Below are positions 56,543-64,000 of a DNA stretch of 64,000 nt, piece by piece (positions within the stretch are counted from its first letter, which is position 1; every line of letters begins with the position of its first letter). Location of the stretch: the NCBI RefSeq assembly GCF_900112645.1, contig NZ_FOMO01000004.1:186001-250000 (forward strand), read 5' to 3'. The notes beneath the pieces were generated by a model, which saw nothing but the letters and a program-made list of their open reading frames with translations, was not told the origin of the DNA and ran no database searches. The position numbers and the translations under genes are program-made. The stretch is from Phytopseudomonas straminea. GTDB taxonomy: Bacteria > Pseudomonadota > Gammaproteobacteria > Pseudomonadales > Pseudomonadaceae.

Positions 56543-58435
56543 TCAGATGCGGAAGCTGTCGACCAGCTGCTTGAGCCGCCCGACCTGCTGATCCAGTTCG
56601 GTACAGGCGCTGAGGCTGGCCTGCAGGTTGCGCACGCCGTCCTGGTTGAGCGTATTGATCTCGGTGATATCCATGTTCAGGCTCTCGATCACCGAGGTCT
56701 GCTCCTCGGTGGCTGTGGCCACGGACTGGTTCATGCCGTCGATCTCGCCGATGCGGCGGGTCACGCCGCGCAGGTTCTCGCCGGCCTGACCACCGATACG
56801 CACGCTGTCGTCGCTGAAGCGGCGGCTCTCGCCCATGGTCGCCACGGCGTCACGGGCGCCTGACTGCAACTGCTCGATCATCTGCTGGATTTCCTGGGCC
56901 GAGCTCTGCGTACGCTGAGCCAGGTTGCGCACCTCGTCGGCCACCACGGCAAAGCCGCGACCGGCCTCACCGGCACGCGCCGCTTCGATGGCGGCGTTGA
57001 GCGCCAGCAGGTTGGTCTGCTCGGAAATGCCCTTGATCACGTCGAGAATCTGGCCGATGTCGTTACTCTTCTCGCTGAGCAACTCAATATGGCTGCCAGA
57101 GGCCTGGATCTTGTCCGAGAGGTCACCCATCGAACCCAGGGTGCGCTCGACCATGCCCTGGCCTTCTTCGGCATCACGGCGCGCCTCGCTGGCCTGCACC
57201 GAGGCATCGGCAGCGTTGCGGGCGATTTCCTGGGCCGCAGCACCAAGCTCGTTGATCGCCGCAGCGACGCTGTCGGTGCGCGCCGCCTGCTCGCTGGAAT
57301 TACCCATGGACGCATTGGAGGCCTGTACCACGGTACTGACCCGGGCATGCACCTCTCGGGTGGCAGAAGCCACTTCACGGATCGACTCGTGGATACGCTC
57401 GACGAAGCGGTTGAAGGCGCCGGCCAGCTCACCGAACTCGTCGCCGGACTCGACCTTCAGGCGCTGAGTCAGGTCGCCCTCACCCTCGGCGATACCGCTC
57501 ATGGCGTGGCTCATCACGTGCAGCGGACGCAACAGAATGCGGATCAGCGCACCAAGCAGCAGCAGGATGGCGATCACCCCGATGACCGTGGAGGTCAGCG
57601 CCGAGATGCGGAATTCACGCAGTGCAGCGAAGGCCTTGCTTTCGTCGACCGACAGGCCGACGTACCAGCGCACGCCCGCCAGGCCCTGCACCGGCAGGAA
57701 GCTGACGATGCGCGCACTGCCATCGGCTGCCACCACGTTCTGCAGGCCCGGATCCAGGCGCGGTGCACCACCCGGGAACAGGTCGCTGAGTTTCTTCAGT
57801 ACCAGGCTCTTGTCCGGGTGCACGAACACCGTGCCCTTGTCGTCGACCAAGAAGGCATAGCCCATGCCGCCCAGATCGAAAGAGTTGAGGATGTCGTCGA
57901 TGGTCTGCAACTTGAGGTCGCCGCCGACCACGCCCTGCAGGGTGCCGCCAACGCTGACCGGGCGGGTGATGGTGATCAGCAGGCCGTCACGGGGGTCAGC
58001 CGCCAGGTATGGCTCGGTCAGGCCCGGGCCGCTGCTGTTCGCCGCGCTCTTGTACCAGGGGCGCTGACGCGGATCGTAGCCGGCCGGCAGTTCGCTGGGC
58101 GGAAACTGGGTGTAGGTGCCGTCGTTCTGGCCGTAGTAGGCATACAGGAAAGCCGAAGCGACGCTGCGGTGCTGCAGGTTTCTGGCCAGCGGCGCCTGGG
58201 CGCTGTCGTCCTGCACCGACTCGGCCAGGTTGTCGAGCAGCTGCATGCGCCCGGAAAGCCAGTGCTGGATGTTGCCGGTCGACACCTGACCGACATCGTG
58301 CAGGTAGTTGCTCAGGTTGTCGCGAATCGCCGTGCGCTGCAGGTAATCGTTGTACAGCGCAAAGGATGCGAAGGCCGCAATGACCACCAGGGAAGCAGCC
58401 AGCATGATCTTGTGGCTGAACTTGAGGGTGCGCAT
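56543..58435 (-). CDS. dCache chemoreceptor of the PctA/amino-acid type
   Basis: A 630-residue methyl-accepting chemotaxis protein. An N-terminal helix, a periplasmic dCache domain (about 35-270), a second helix (275-300), a HAMP domain and a cytoplasmic signalling domain with the conserved hairpin tip [19 protein letters not shown] are in order. The dCache domain has all residues of the amino-acid-binding motif: Tyr120, Arg125, Trp127, Tyr128, Tyr143 and Asp173, at nearly the same positions as in P. aeruginosa PctA. It therefore probably senses L-amino acids. No C-terminal CheR-docking pentapeptide is present. Converges with glnD. Confidence 0.92.
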   Translation of the reverse strand: MRTLKFSHKIMLAASLVVIAAFASFALYNDYLQRTAIRDNLSNYLHDVGQVSTGNIQHWLSGRMQLLDNLAESVQDDSAQAPLARNLQHRSVASAFLYAYYGQNDGTYTQFPPSELPAGYDPRQRPWYKSAANSSGPGLTEPYLAADPRDGLLITITRPVSVGGTLQGVVGGDLKLQTIDDILNSFDLGGMGYAFLVDDKGTVFVHPDKSLVLKKLSDLFPGGAPRLDPGLQNVVAADGSARIVSFLPVQGLAGVRWYVGLSVDESKAFAALREFRISALTSTVIGVIAILLLLGALIRILLRPLHVMSHAMSGIAEGEGDLTQRLKVESGDEFGELAGAFNRFVERIHESIREVASATREVHARVSTVVQASNASMGNSSEQAARTDSVAAAINELGAAAQEIARNAADASVQASEARRDAEEGQGMVERTLGSMGDLSDKIQASGSHIELLSEKSNDIGQILDVIKGISEQTNLLALNAAIEAARAGEAGRGFAVVADEVRNLAQRTQSSAQEIQQMIEQLQSGARDAVATMGESRRFSDDSVRIGGQAGENLRGVTRRIGEIDGMNQSVATATEEQTSVIESLNMDITEINTLNQDGVRNLQASLSACTELDQQVGRLKQLVDSFRI

Positions 58436-58747
58436 GAAAGAAGCTCTCGCTAAAGGAATGCCGGAGGGGATTACGCCCAGGCTATCGACCCAAAGCGATG
58501 CGTCTTTAGCACCTTCACGAAAAATCTGACCAAAGTGTCAGCCAAATAAATGGCGACGGAAAAGCGCATGCTTGAGCGGCTCAAGCGCGTTTGCCAATGT
58601 GCGGATTGATTGACCCGAAACCAACCAGCAGGCAGCGTGTTGGTGCCCTCACCACGGGGCAGCGCCGATAAGAAATTTTCCTGAGACCGCTGCCGTGCTA
58701 GTGTCACCGGCTTTGTCGCCGCCTTACAAAGGACCCGTCGGATCATC
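58436..58747. other. chemoreceptor-dapC divergent region
   Basis: The 312-base gap holds promoters for both flanking genes. Visible palindromes are CTTGAGC/GCTCAAG at 58571-58585 and TGAC/GTCA at 58527-58540. GCCGATAA near 58662 on the plus strand resembles a sigma-28 -10 box, but no matching -35 is in place. No gene is seen. Confidence 0.4.
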
Positions 58748-59944
58748 ATGAACCACGCCCTCGCCCAGCTGCAGCCCTACCCCTTCGAAAAACTGCGCGC
58801 CCTGCTCGCCGGCGTTTCCCCCGCTGCGGATCGCTCGCCCATTGCCCTGTCCATCGGCGAACCCAAGCACCGCTCGCCGGCTTTCGTCGCCAAGGCGCTG
58901 ACCGACAACCTCGACCAGATGGCGGTCTACCCGACCACCCTGGGCATCCCGGCGCTGCGCGAAGCCATTGCTACTTGGTGCGAGCGACGCTTCAAGGTGC
59001 CAGCCGGCTGGCTGGACGCCGCCCACCACGTGCTGCCGGTCAACGGCACCCGCGAGGCGCTGTTCGCCTTTACCCAGACCGTGGCGCAGCGTGATGTCGA
59101 TGGCCTGGTAGTCAGCCCCAACCCGTTCTACCAGATCTACGAAGGCGCGGCGCTGCTGGCCGGCACCCAGCCGCACTACCTGCCGTGCCTGGAAGAACAT
59201 GGCTTCAATCCGGATTTCGACGCTGTCACGCCTGACGTCTGGCAGCGCTGCCAGATCCTCTTCCTATGCTCGCCGGGCAACCCGACCGGCGCACTGATTC
59301 CGCTCGATACCCTGAAAAAGCTGATCGCCCTGGCCGACCAGCACGACTTCGTGATCGCTGCCGACGAGTGCTACAGCGAGCTGTATTTCGACGAGGCGAA
59401 CCCGCCGGCCGGTCTGCTGACTGCCTGCGCCGAGCTGGGCCGTAGCGATTTCAAGCGCTGCGTGGTGTTCCACAGCCTCTCCAAGCGCTCCAATCTGCCG
59501 GGCCTGCGCTCGGGCTTCGTGGCCGGCGATGCGGAGATTCTCAAAGCCTTCCTGCTGTACCGCACCTACCATGGCTGCGCCATGCCGGTACAAACCCAGC
59601 TGGCCAGCATCGCCGCCTGGCAGGACGAAGACCATGTACGCGCCAACCGCGACCTGTACCGCGAGAAGTTCGATGCCGTGCTGGCGATTCTCAACGGCGT
59701 GATGGACGTTCAGCGCCCGGACGGCGGTTTCTACCTGTGGGCCAAAACGCCGGGCGACGATGCCGAGTTCACCCGCGCGCTGTTCGCCAGGGAACACGTC
59801 ACCGTGGTGCCGGGCTCTTACCTATCTCGCGACGTGAATGGCTTCAACCCAGGCGCGGGTCGAGTGCGCATGGCGCTGGTCGCGCCCCTGGCCGAATGCG
59901 TAGAGGCGGCGCAGCGCATCCGCCGTTTTATCGAAAACGCCTGA
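58748..59944 (+). CDS. dapC: succinyldiaminopimelate transaminase
   Basis: A 398-residue fold-type I PLP aminotransferase of lysine and diaminopimelate synthesis that converts N-succinyl-2-amino-6-ketopimelate to N-succinyl-L,L-DAP. The PLP lysine is in VFHSLSKRSNLPGLRSGF near 245, with the substrate-binding NPFYQIYEG and CSPGNPTGA motifs. It resembles the DapC group. Position near glnD and map agrees with P. aeruginosa PA3659. ArgD could overlap in activity but belongs to another family. Confidence 0.93.
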   Translation: MNHALAQLQPYPFEKLRALLAGVSPAADRSPIALSIGEPKHRSPAFVAKALTDNLDQMAVYPTTLGIPALREAIATWCERRFKVPAGWLDAAHHVLPVNGTREALFAFTQTVAQRDVDGLVVSPNPFYQIYEGAALLAGTQPHYLPCLEEHGFNPDFDAVTPDVWQRCQILFLCSPGNPTGALIPLDTLKKLIALADQHDFVIAADECYSELYFDEANPPAGLLTACAELGRSDFKRCVVFHSLSKRSNLPGLRSGFVAGDAEILKAFLLYRTYHGCAMPVQTQLASIAAWQDEDHVRANRDLYREKFDAVLAILNGVMDVQRPDGGFYLWAKTPGDDAEFTRALFAREHVTVVPGSYLSRDVNGFNPGAGRVRMALVAPLAECVEAAQRIRRFIENA

Positions 59945-59950
59945 TGCCTG

Positions 59951-59982
59951 GGCGCTGAGGGCTCGCAACGGCCCTCAGCGCC
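59951..59982. terminator. convergent terminator after dapC
   Basis: GGCGCTGAGGGC and GCCCTCAGCGCC form a twelve-base perfect stem with an eight-base loop, between dapC and the methyltransferase gene. There is no T-run. Confidence 0.75.
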
Positions 59983-59988
59983 ACACCA

Positions 59989-60960
59989 TCAGCCCGCCGT
60001 GCGGGTAACCGTCAGCACCACCGCGGCAATGCGCTCGACCTGCTCATAGCCAGGCTTGAGCAGTTCCTCGCCGAACACGTCCGGGTCCACTTCTTCATAG
60101 CGCCAGGCCAGGGACGCATCGCCCAAGGTGCGTTTGACATAGGCCAGAAACGGATCACCCGCCGCCTTCATCGCCACACCGGTATACAGCAACAAACTGC
60201 CGCCCGGCGCCAGGCGAGCGATGGCTGCCTCGACGATAGCCTGGGACAGGCCGATGCCCAACTCACCACCGCCATCGCGATAGGCGCGGCTGTCGGCGTC
60301 GAGCATATAGGGCGGATTGGCGACGATCAGGTCGAACGCGCCATCCACATCTCTAAGCAGATCGCTGTAAAGCGCCTCGACATTGCTTACCCCCGCCAGC
60401 GCCGCGTTGATGCGAGTGAACTCCAGCGCCCGCGGGTTGATATCCACTGCCAGCACCTGAGCCGCCGGCCGTGCCTGGGCGATGCAAAGGGCGCCCGGCC
60501 CTGCGCCGCAGCAGATATCCACCGCCCGCAACACCGTCGCAGTCGACGGCGTGGCAAGAAAGGCATCGATGGCGCGCACAAAGCGATAGGTATCGGGGCC
60601 GAAGAACACGGCGTCGCCCTGCACCGTCGGGTAGCGAGAATGCACGAACAGGTTGTCGCCCAGGCTCGACCAACGCACCGCGCTGGCGAACTGGGCGCCC
60701 TCCTCGACCAACATGCCGCCGGCTCTCAGCAACCCCAGCAACTGGCCGCCCAGCACCGGCGCCTCGAACGGCCGGCTCCAACCAAACACGCCGGCCAAGT
60801 CGTAGGCTTGCCGATTTTCGCTGCGCGCGTTGACCCGCTCGTGGGTCAGCGGCGTGCCGGTGGTGAATCGATAACCCTCGTTCTTGAGATGCTGGCCAAG
60901 GCTCAATAACGCCTGCTGCTTTTCGGTGTTTTGCTCGCTGTGCATCGATGCCCCGGACAT
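59989..60960 (-). CDS. class I SAM-dependent methyltransferase (HemK-like, NPPY motif)
   Basis: A 323-residue methyltransferase. Residues 1-140 form an N-terminal domain of unknown role; the Rossmann SAM motif I is VDICCGAGPGALCIA at 148-161, the acidic ribose-binding residue is in LAVDIN at 170-175, and the catalytic NPPY motif is at 215-218. NPPY marks transfer to a planar amide or amine nitrogen, as in HemK/PrmC or N6-adenine enzymes. The gene starts two bases after the stop of the diiron-oxidase-like gene, so the two are surely cotranscribed and probably act together. The substrate is unknown. Confidence 0.82.
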   Translation of the reverse strand: MSGASMHSEQNTEKQQALLSLGQHLKNEGYRFTTGTPLTHERVNARSENRQAYDLAGVFGWSRPFEAPVLGGQLLGLLRAGGMLVEEGAQFASAVRWSSLGDNLFVHSRYPTVQGDAVFFGPDTYRFVRAIDAFLATPSTATVLRAVDICCGAGPGALCIAQARPAAQVLAVDINPRALEFTRINAALAGVSNVEALYSDLLRDVDGAFDLIVANPPYMLDADSRAYRDGGGELGIGLSQAIVEAAIARLAPGGSLLLYTGVAMKAAGDPFLAYVKRTLGDASLAWRYEEVDPDVFGEELLKPGYEQVERIAAVVLTVTRTAG

Positions 60961-60962
60961 GG

Positions 60963-62339
60963 TTATTGGAGGTAGGCGTTGAACAGACGGGTGGCCAATA
61001 AACCGGCCGGCGTGAAGTGACTGGCCGGCGACATCAGCTCAATCAGTTTGCTGGTCTGCTGGCCGGCCGGCAGTTCGCGCAGGGCAGCCTGCAGCGCCTG
61101 GGCTTCGTCGTCCAGACCAACCGACTGCTCGGCGCCAGTGGCAGCCGGACGACTGCGTGGACGAGCGCGCCTGCGGGCAGGCGCCCAGCTGCCAGCGATC
61201 CAGTCGTGCAAGAGTTGCTGCTCATAGGCACTGAACACCCCGAACATGGCGGCGCGCTCGCCCTGCACCAGTTGCCAGAACCGGCTGTTCTGCGGATCTT
61301 CGTCGCGGCGAATCCAGCCGCGTTTCTGCAGAGCGTCGAGAAAAGCGCGCACCTGGCCGGGCTCGCTAAGCCATTCGTTGACCGTGCGCCCTTCGATGCG
61401 GCAGTAGTCAGAATGCACCTGGGTGGCCACTTCGCGCTTGCGTTCGAGCATCGCACAGAGTTCGTCCTCGAGGTCGAAAGCGGCGATCACCGCAGTGGAG
61501 CCAATGCCCAGATCGTTGAGCTGATAGCCGCGCATCACGCGGCGATAGAATTCATCGCGATCACCCACCAGCGGCAGGTTTTCCAGCACCGCCTGCACGG
61601 CCTTCTGGGCATGGCCGGTACTGGCGTTGTCGATGGTCACGTGCAGTTGAAAGTAATAGGGGTCGATATCCAGCTCGGTCAGCTCATAGCTGGTGATCAG
61701 CAGGTGCAGTGGCAACTGCTCGTAGCCCAGGTTGTAGCCGATCACTTCAGGCAGATAATCATCGGCCAGATGACCGAGCGCCAGTTGCTGGGCGCCCTGC
61801 AGAAAATGCTCGTCTTCGAGTTCGGCCAGCTCGTCGCAGCCATGCTGGGCCAGCAACTGCTTGTAGAGCACCACATGGTTCATCGCCGGCACACCATCGC
61901 CCAGCTCTTCCAGATAGGTGCGCAGCAAGGGACGCAGGCGCAGCTCCTGCCAGTGCCTGAGCAACCCATACAACCAGGCGCCGTCCACCAATTTGGTGGG
62001 CGCAACATGACGCAGAAAATACAGGGCATGGGCGCGATTGTGAAAGTAACGCCGCAGCGCGCCCTGGCGTCGCTCCTGCAGGTAGTGGCCGTACGCCTCG
62101 GTGGTGCGTAGGGCCGCACTGCGCATCCAGTCCAGCAGGGCTTCAGGCTTAGCGGGAATATCGCAGGGCAACTCACTGGTCTTGGTCAGTTGAGCTTCTA
62201 GAAAGCTGCGCGCTTCGTTAAGCGCGGCGTCATCCAGCTGCGGCTGCAGCAGGCGCTCATACAGGGTGCGGGCGGGGCCGGCCTTGAGGAAATGGCAGCT
62301 CTGGCTGGACGTGGTGAAAATCGGCATCAAAGTCGTCAT
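60963..62339 (-). CDS. heme-oxygenase-like diiron protein (iron-containing redox enzyme family)
   Basis: A 458-residue protein of the heme-oxygenase-like diiron oxidase superfamily (Haem_oxygenas_2 type). Likely iron ligands are Glu207 (NLGYEQLP) and the His233-x3-Asp237-x5-His243 cluster (FQLHVTIDNASTGHAQ), the usual C-terminal set. A predominantly helical N-terminal half precedes them, with further acids in YLEELGDG. A basic Arg-rich linker near 395-405 leads to a C-terminal segment. Relatives (UndA, BesC, SznF) oxidise small molecules with O2. I chose the ATG at 62339 (AAGG upstream); 62429 and 62420 are alternatives. Coupled to the methyltransferase; substrate unknown. Confidence 0.83.
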   Translation of the reverse strand: MTTLMPIFTTSSQSCHFLKAGPARTLYERLLQPQLDDAALNEARSFLEAQLTKTSELPCDIPAKPEALLDWMRSAALRTTEAYGHYLQERRQGALRRYFHNRAHALYFLRHVAPTKLVDGAWLYGLLRHWQELRLRPLLRTYLEELGDGVPAMNHVVLYKQLLAQHGCDELAELEDEHFLQGAQQLALGHLADDYLPEVIGYNLGYEQLPLHLLITSYELTELDIDPYYFQLHVTIDNASTGHAQKAVQAVLENLPLVGDRDEFYRRVMRGYQLNDLGIGSTAVIAAFDLEDELCAMLERKREVATQVHSDYCRIEGRTVNEWLSEPGQVRAFLDALQKRGWIRRDEDPQNSRFWQLVQGERAAMFGVFSAYEQQLLHDWIAGSWAPARRRARPRSRPAATGAEQSVGLDDEAQALQAALRELPAGQQTSKLIELMSPASHFTPAGLLATRLFNAYLQ

Positions 62340-62523
62340 GGTCGAGCCTTGCGTGGCAGTCGAAAGCGCCGGGGGCAACGAGGCGGCGCTCACAGGTTTC
62401 TTGGAATGGCCGGCGCCCATGACGCTCATGGCCTTATGAGGTTGGGAGAATGCCGCCCGAGAAAAGATTCAACCTCGGGGATCAGTGGTAACCAGCCCGG
62501 CGTGGTTCGTGGCAACAGGCATA

Positions 62524-62555
62524 AGAAAGCCAGGTCGAGCAGTGCTCGCCTGGCT
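62524..62555 (-). terminator. terminator after the catalase gene
   Basis: On the minus strand AGCCAGG pairs with CCTGGCT, with an inner GAGCA/TGCTC pairing, followed by TTTCTTA. It lies 22 bases after the manganese-catalase stop. Confidence 0.75.
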
Positions 62556-62577
62556 GTGTAGATGCAACAAGCCATGC

Positions 62578-63455
62578 TTACTCAGGCTTGCGCGCAGCCC
62601 CGAAGCCAAGGTCGGCGCCGGTGATCGAGTCCAGGGTCGGATCCGACGCGGTGCGCTTGGCCATCTGCAGCAGGGTTTCCGCCTGCTTGGCTGGCAGCAT
62701 TACCTCGGCGGTGCCATCGCCCCCGTCCACCGCGGGTTGCGGATCGGCGACGAACTCCCACTGATCCCCTTCGTTCCATGGCCCACGACGGTCCTCGTCA
62801 CCCTGGGACATGTTGAAGTACACACTGGTGAACTCCGGCACGCCCGGCAGCTTGCCTTGCGGGAAGTTCGGCTGGATGGCGTGCAGCGCCTTCTCGAAGG
62901 ATTTCTGGTGCGCCAGCTCACGGGTCATCAGAAAGGCCAGCGCATCCTTGATGCCCGGATCGTCGGTGACGTTGATCAGCCGCTCGTAGATGATCTTGGC
63001 CCGGGCCTCGGCGGCGATGTTGGAGCGAAAATCCGCCGTCGGCTCACCGATGGTGTCGATGTAGGCCGCCGTCCAGGGCACACCGGCAGAGTTGGTCAGC
63101 GCAGGGCCACCGCCATACAGCAGCGAGGTGATGTGCGAGTCGTTGCCGCCCTCGGTCAACGAGCGGTAAAGCGCCGCCTCCTCTTCCACCGCCTCGGCCA
63201 GATCACCCTTGGCGGGTTGAGCATGCCGACGATCGAGCCGATGATTTCCAGGTGGCTGAGCTCTTCGGTGGCGATGTCCAGCAGCAGATCCTTGCGCCCT
63301 GCATCGTCTTCAGCCAGGCCCTGGGTGAAATAACGCATGGCCGCTGCCAATTCGCCCTGGGGGCCACCGAATTGTTCGAGCAGCAGATTGGCCAGCCCCG
63401 GATTGGGCCCGGCCACTCTTACCGTGTATTGCAATCGCTTGTTATGTACGAACAT
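62578..63455 (-). pseudogene. manganese catalase, frameshifted
   Basis: The two halves of a KatN-type non-heme manganese catalase are encoded in different frames. From ATG 63455 the first 80 residues include Glu35 and the EELSH ligands Glu65 and His68, reading to GSIVGMLNP. The frame then breaks, and the family sequence resumes one base out of step as AKGDLAEAVEEE and runs to the stop at 62578, with the later ligands in EARAKIIYE and RELAHQKSF. One base appears to be missing in the GGCGGG run at 63211-63216. Restoring it gives 292 residues, the normal length. GAGGAGAAC precedes the start. The enzyme would destroy H2O2; a sequencing error is the alternative. Confidence 0.85.
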
Positions 63456-63721
63456 GGAACGTTCTCCTCACCGGCTATAATTCCCTTGATGGTTTCGCTC
63501 CCTGCCCTGATGGGACTTGTAATAACCGAATGCAAAAGTGCGCAACGAGCTCAAGTAAAAACAAACTTTACAATTAACCGAAACGGCAACTTCCTAGGCA
63601 AACTCCGCTTTGCCGTTTCGCTTAATAGCGCTTCGTTTAATACCACTGACGAAAAGTAATGAACCTCCAACTCAGCGCCCCTCTCGCAACAGTGGCTATT
63701 TCTAAACTGCGGGAGTCGATC
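63456..63721. other. AT-rich divergent region between catalase and DUF892 genes
   Basis: The 266-base gap is richer in A and T than most of the window. An eleven-base perfect inverted repeat, CGAAACGGCAA (63579-63589) and TTGCCGTTTCG (63610-63620), lies in its middle and could be an operator or an RNA hairpin. Promoters for both stress genes must be here; an RpoS-type -10 is plausible but not proven. Confidence 0.45.
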
Positions 63722-64000
63722 ATGACCACGAAACATGAAAACCTGGTGAGTTGGCTGCGCGACGCGCACGCCTTGGAACAGCAAGCCGAACAGATGCTGA
63801 CGGCGCAAAAAGAGCGCCTGCACAATTACCCGAAGTTGCGCAAACGCATTGAAAAACATATCGAAGAAACCGTGGGCCAACGCAAAACACTGGAACGGGC
63901 CCTGACCCGCCTCGGCAGCGAACCGTCAACACTGAAAGACATGAGCGGCAAGTTGATGGCCTTCGGTCAGGCCGTGGGCGGCATGATGATGAGCGACGAA
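63722..64000 (+). CDS. DUF892 (YciE/YciF-like) ferritin-like protein, cut by right edge
   Basis: The first 93 codons of a helical protein starting MTTKHENLVSWLRDAHALEQQ, matching the DUF892 ferritin-like family. The first helix has the conserved DAHALEQQAEQML pattern, and the second HIEETVGQRKTLERALTRLG. YciE/YciF proteins are stress-induced and in Salmonella are encoded with manganese catalase KatN under RpoS, so its position beside a catalase gene fits. GGAG lies eight bases before the ATG. The C-terminal half lies outside the window. Confidence 0.85.
   Translation, partial: MTTKHENLVSWLRDAHALEQQAEQMLTAQKERLHNYPKLRKRIEKHIEETVGQRKTLERALTRLGSEPSTLKDMSGKLMAFGQAVGGMMMSDE

Noticed and set aside
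58655..58670. GCCGATAA as a sigma-28 promoter for the chemoreceptor
   Set aside because: It is on the plus strand, facing away from the chemoreceptor, and no TAAA -35 element is at the right distance.

Overview
The window is a stretch of a Pseudomonas-type gammaproteobacterial chromosome with high GC. Gene order and protein families match the conserved rpsB-to-rpoS block of pseudomonads, and the repeats and regulatory motifs are of Pseudomonas type. The inserted REP-like element and some accessory genes would fit the mendocina/oleovorans/alcaligenes side of the genus, but that placement is an inference.

Region 1 (1-6.9 kb): a medium-chain acyl-CoA ligase, a DUF1302 putative outer-membrane protein and a DUF1329 protein (cut by the left edge) lie on the minus strand. 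A divergent acetyl-CoA acetyltransferase follows, so this looks like a fatty-acid uptake and activation module. A PsrA-like box and a second palindrome sit between the ligase and DUF1302. A LysE-type exporter follows.

Region 2 (7-16.3 kb): mixed housekeeping and accessory genes. They include a hydroxyacid dehydrogenase, rsmC, a yybP-ykoY-type manganese riboswitch ahead of a TMEM165/GDT1-family exporter, an M48 lipoprotein protease, a degenerate SRAP (YedK-like) protein, small DUF2007 and CPXCG proteins, an acyltransferase, yajG, a small hypothetical gene and mqo.

Region 3 (16.4-22.3 kb): rpoS-nlpD-DUF368-pcm-surE-truD-ispF on the minus strand, with start/stop overlaps. A PsrA-like box lies inside nlpD at the distance expected for the rpoS promoter.

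Region 4 (22.4-26.7 kb): a Dps-like protein, a REP pair, the glutathione-dependent formaldehyde genes fghA and frmA with a divergent LysR regulator, and an HPF/RaiA-like gene.

Region 5 (26.7-52.8 kb): the long minus-strand core block ispD-ftsB-eno-kdsA-pyrG-tilS-accA-dnaE-rnhB-lpxB-lpxA-fabZ-lpxD-skp-bamA-rseP-dxr-cdsA-uppS-frr-pyrH-tsf-rpsB. It links translation, isoprenoid, phospholipid and lipid A synthesis with outer-membrane assembly. A probable S2-binding leader precedes rpsB.

Region 6 (53-60 kb): map and glnD on the plus strand, an amino-acid-type chemoreceptor on the minus strand, and dapC on the plus strand.

Region 7 (60-64 kb): accessory stress or metabolic genes. These are an uncharacterised heme-oxygenase-like diiron protein followed two bases later by a methyltransferase, a manganese catalase gene broken by an apparent one-base deletion, and the start of a DUF892 (YciE/YciF-like) ferritin-like gene. 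The diiron protein/methyltransferase pair is the best candidate here for an undescribed system.

No tRNA, rRNA, CRISPR array, intact insertion sequence or prophage was seen.
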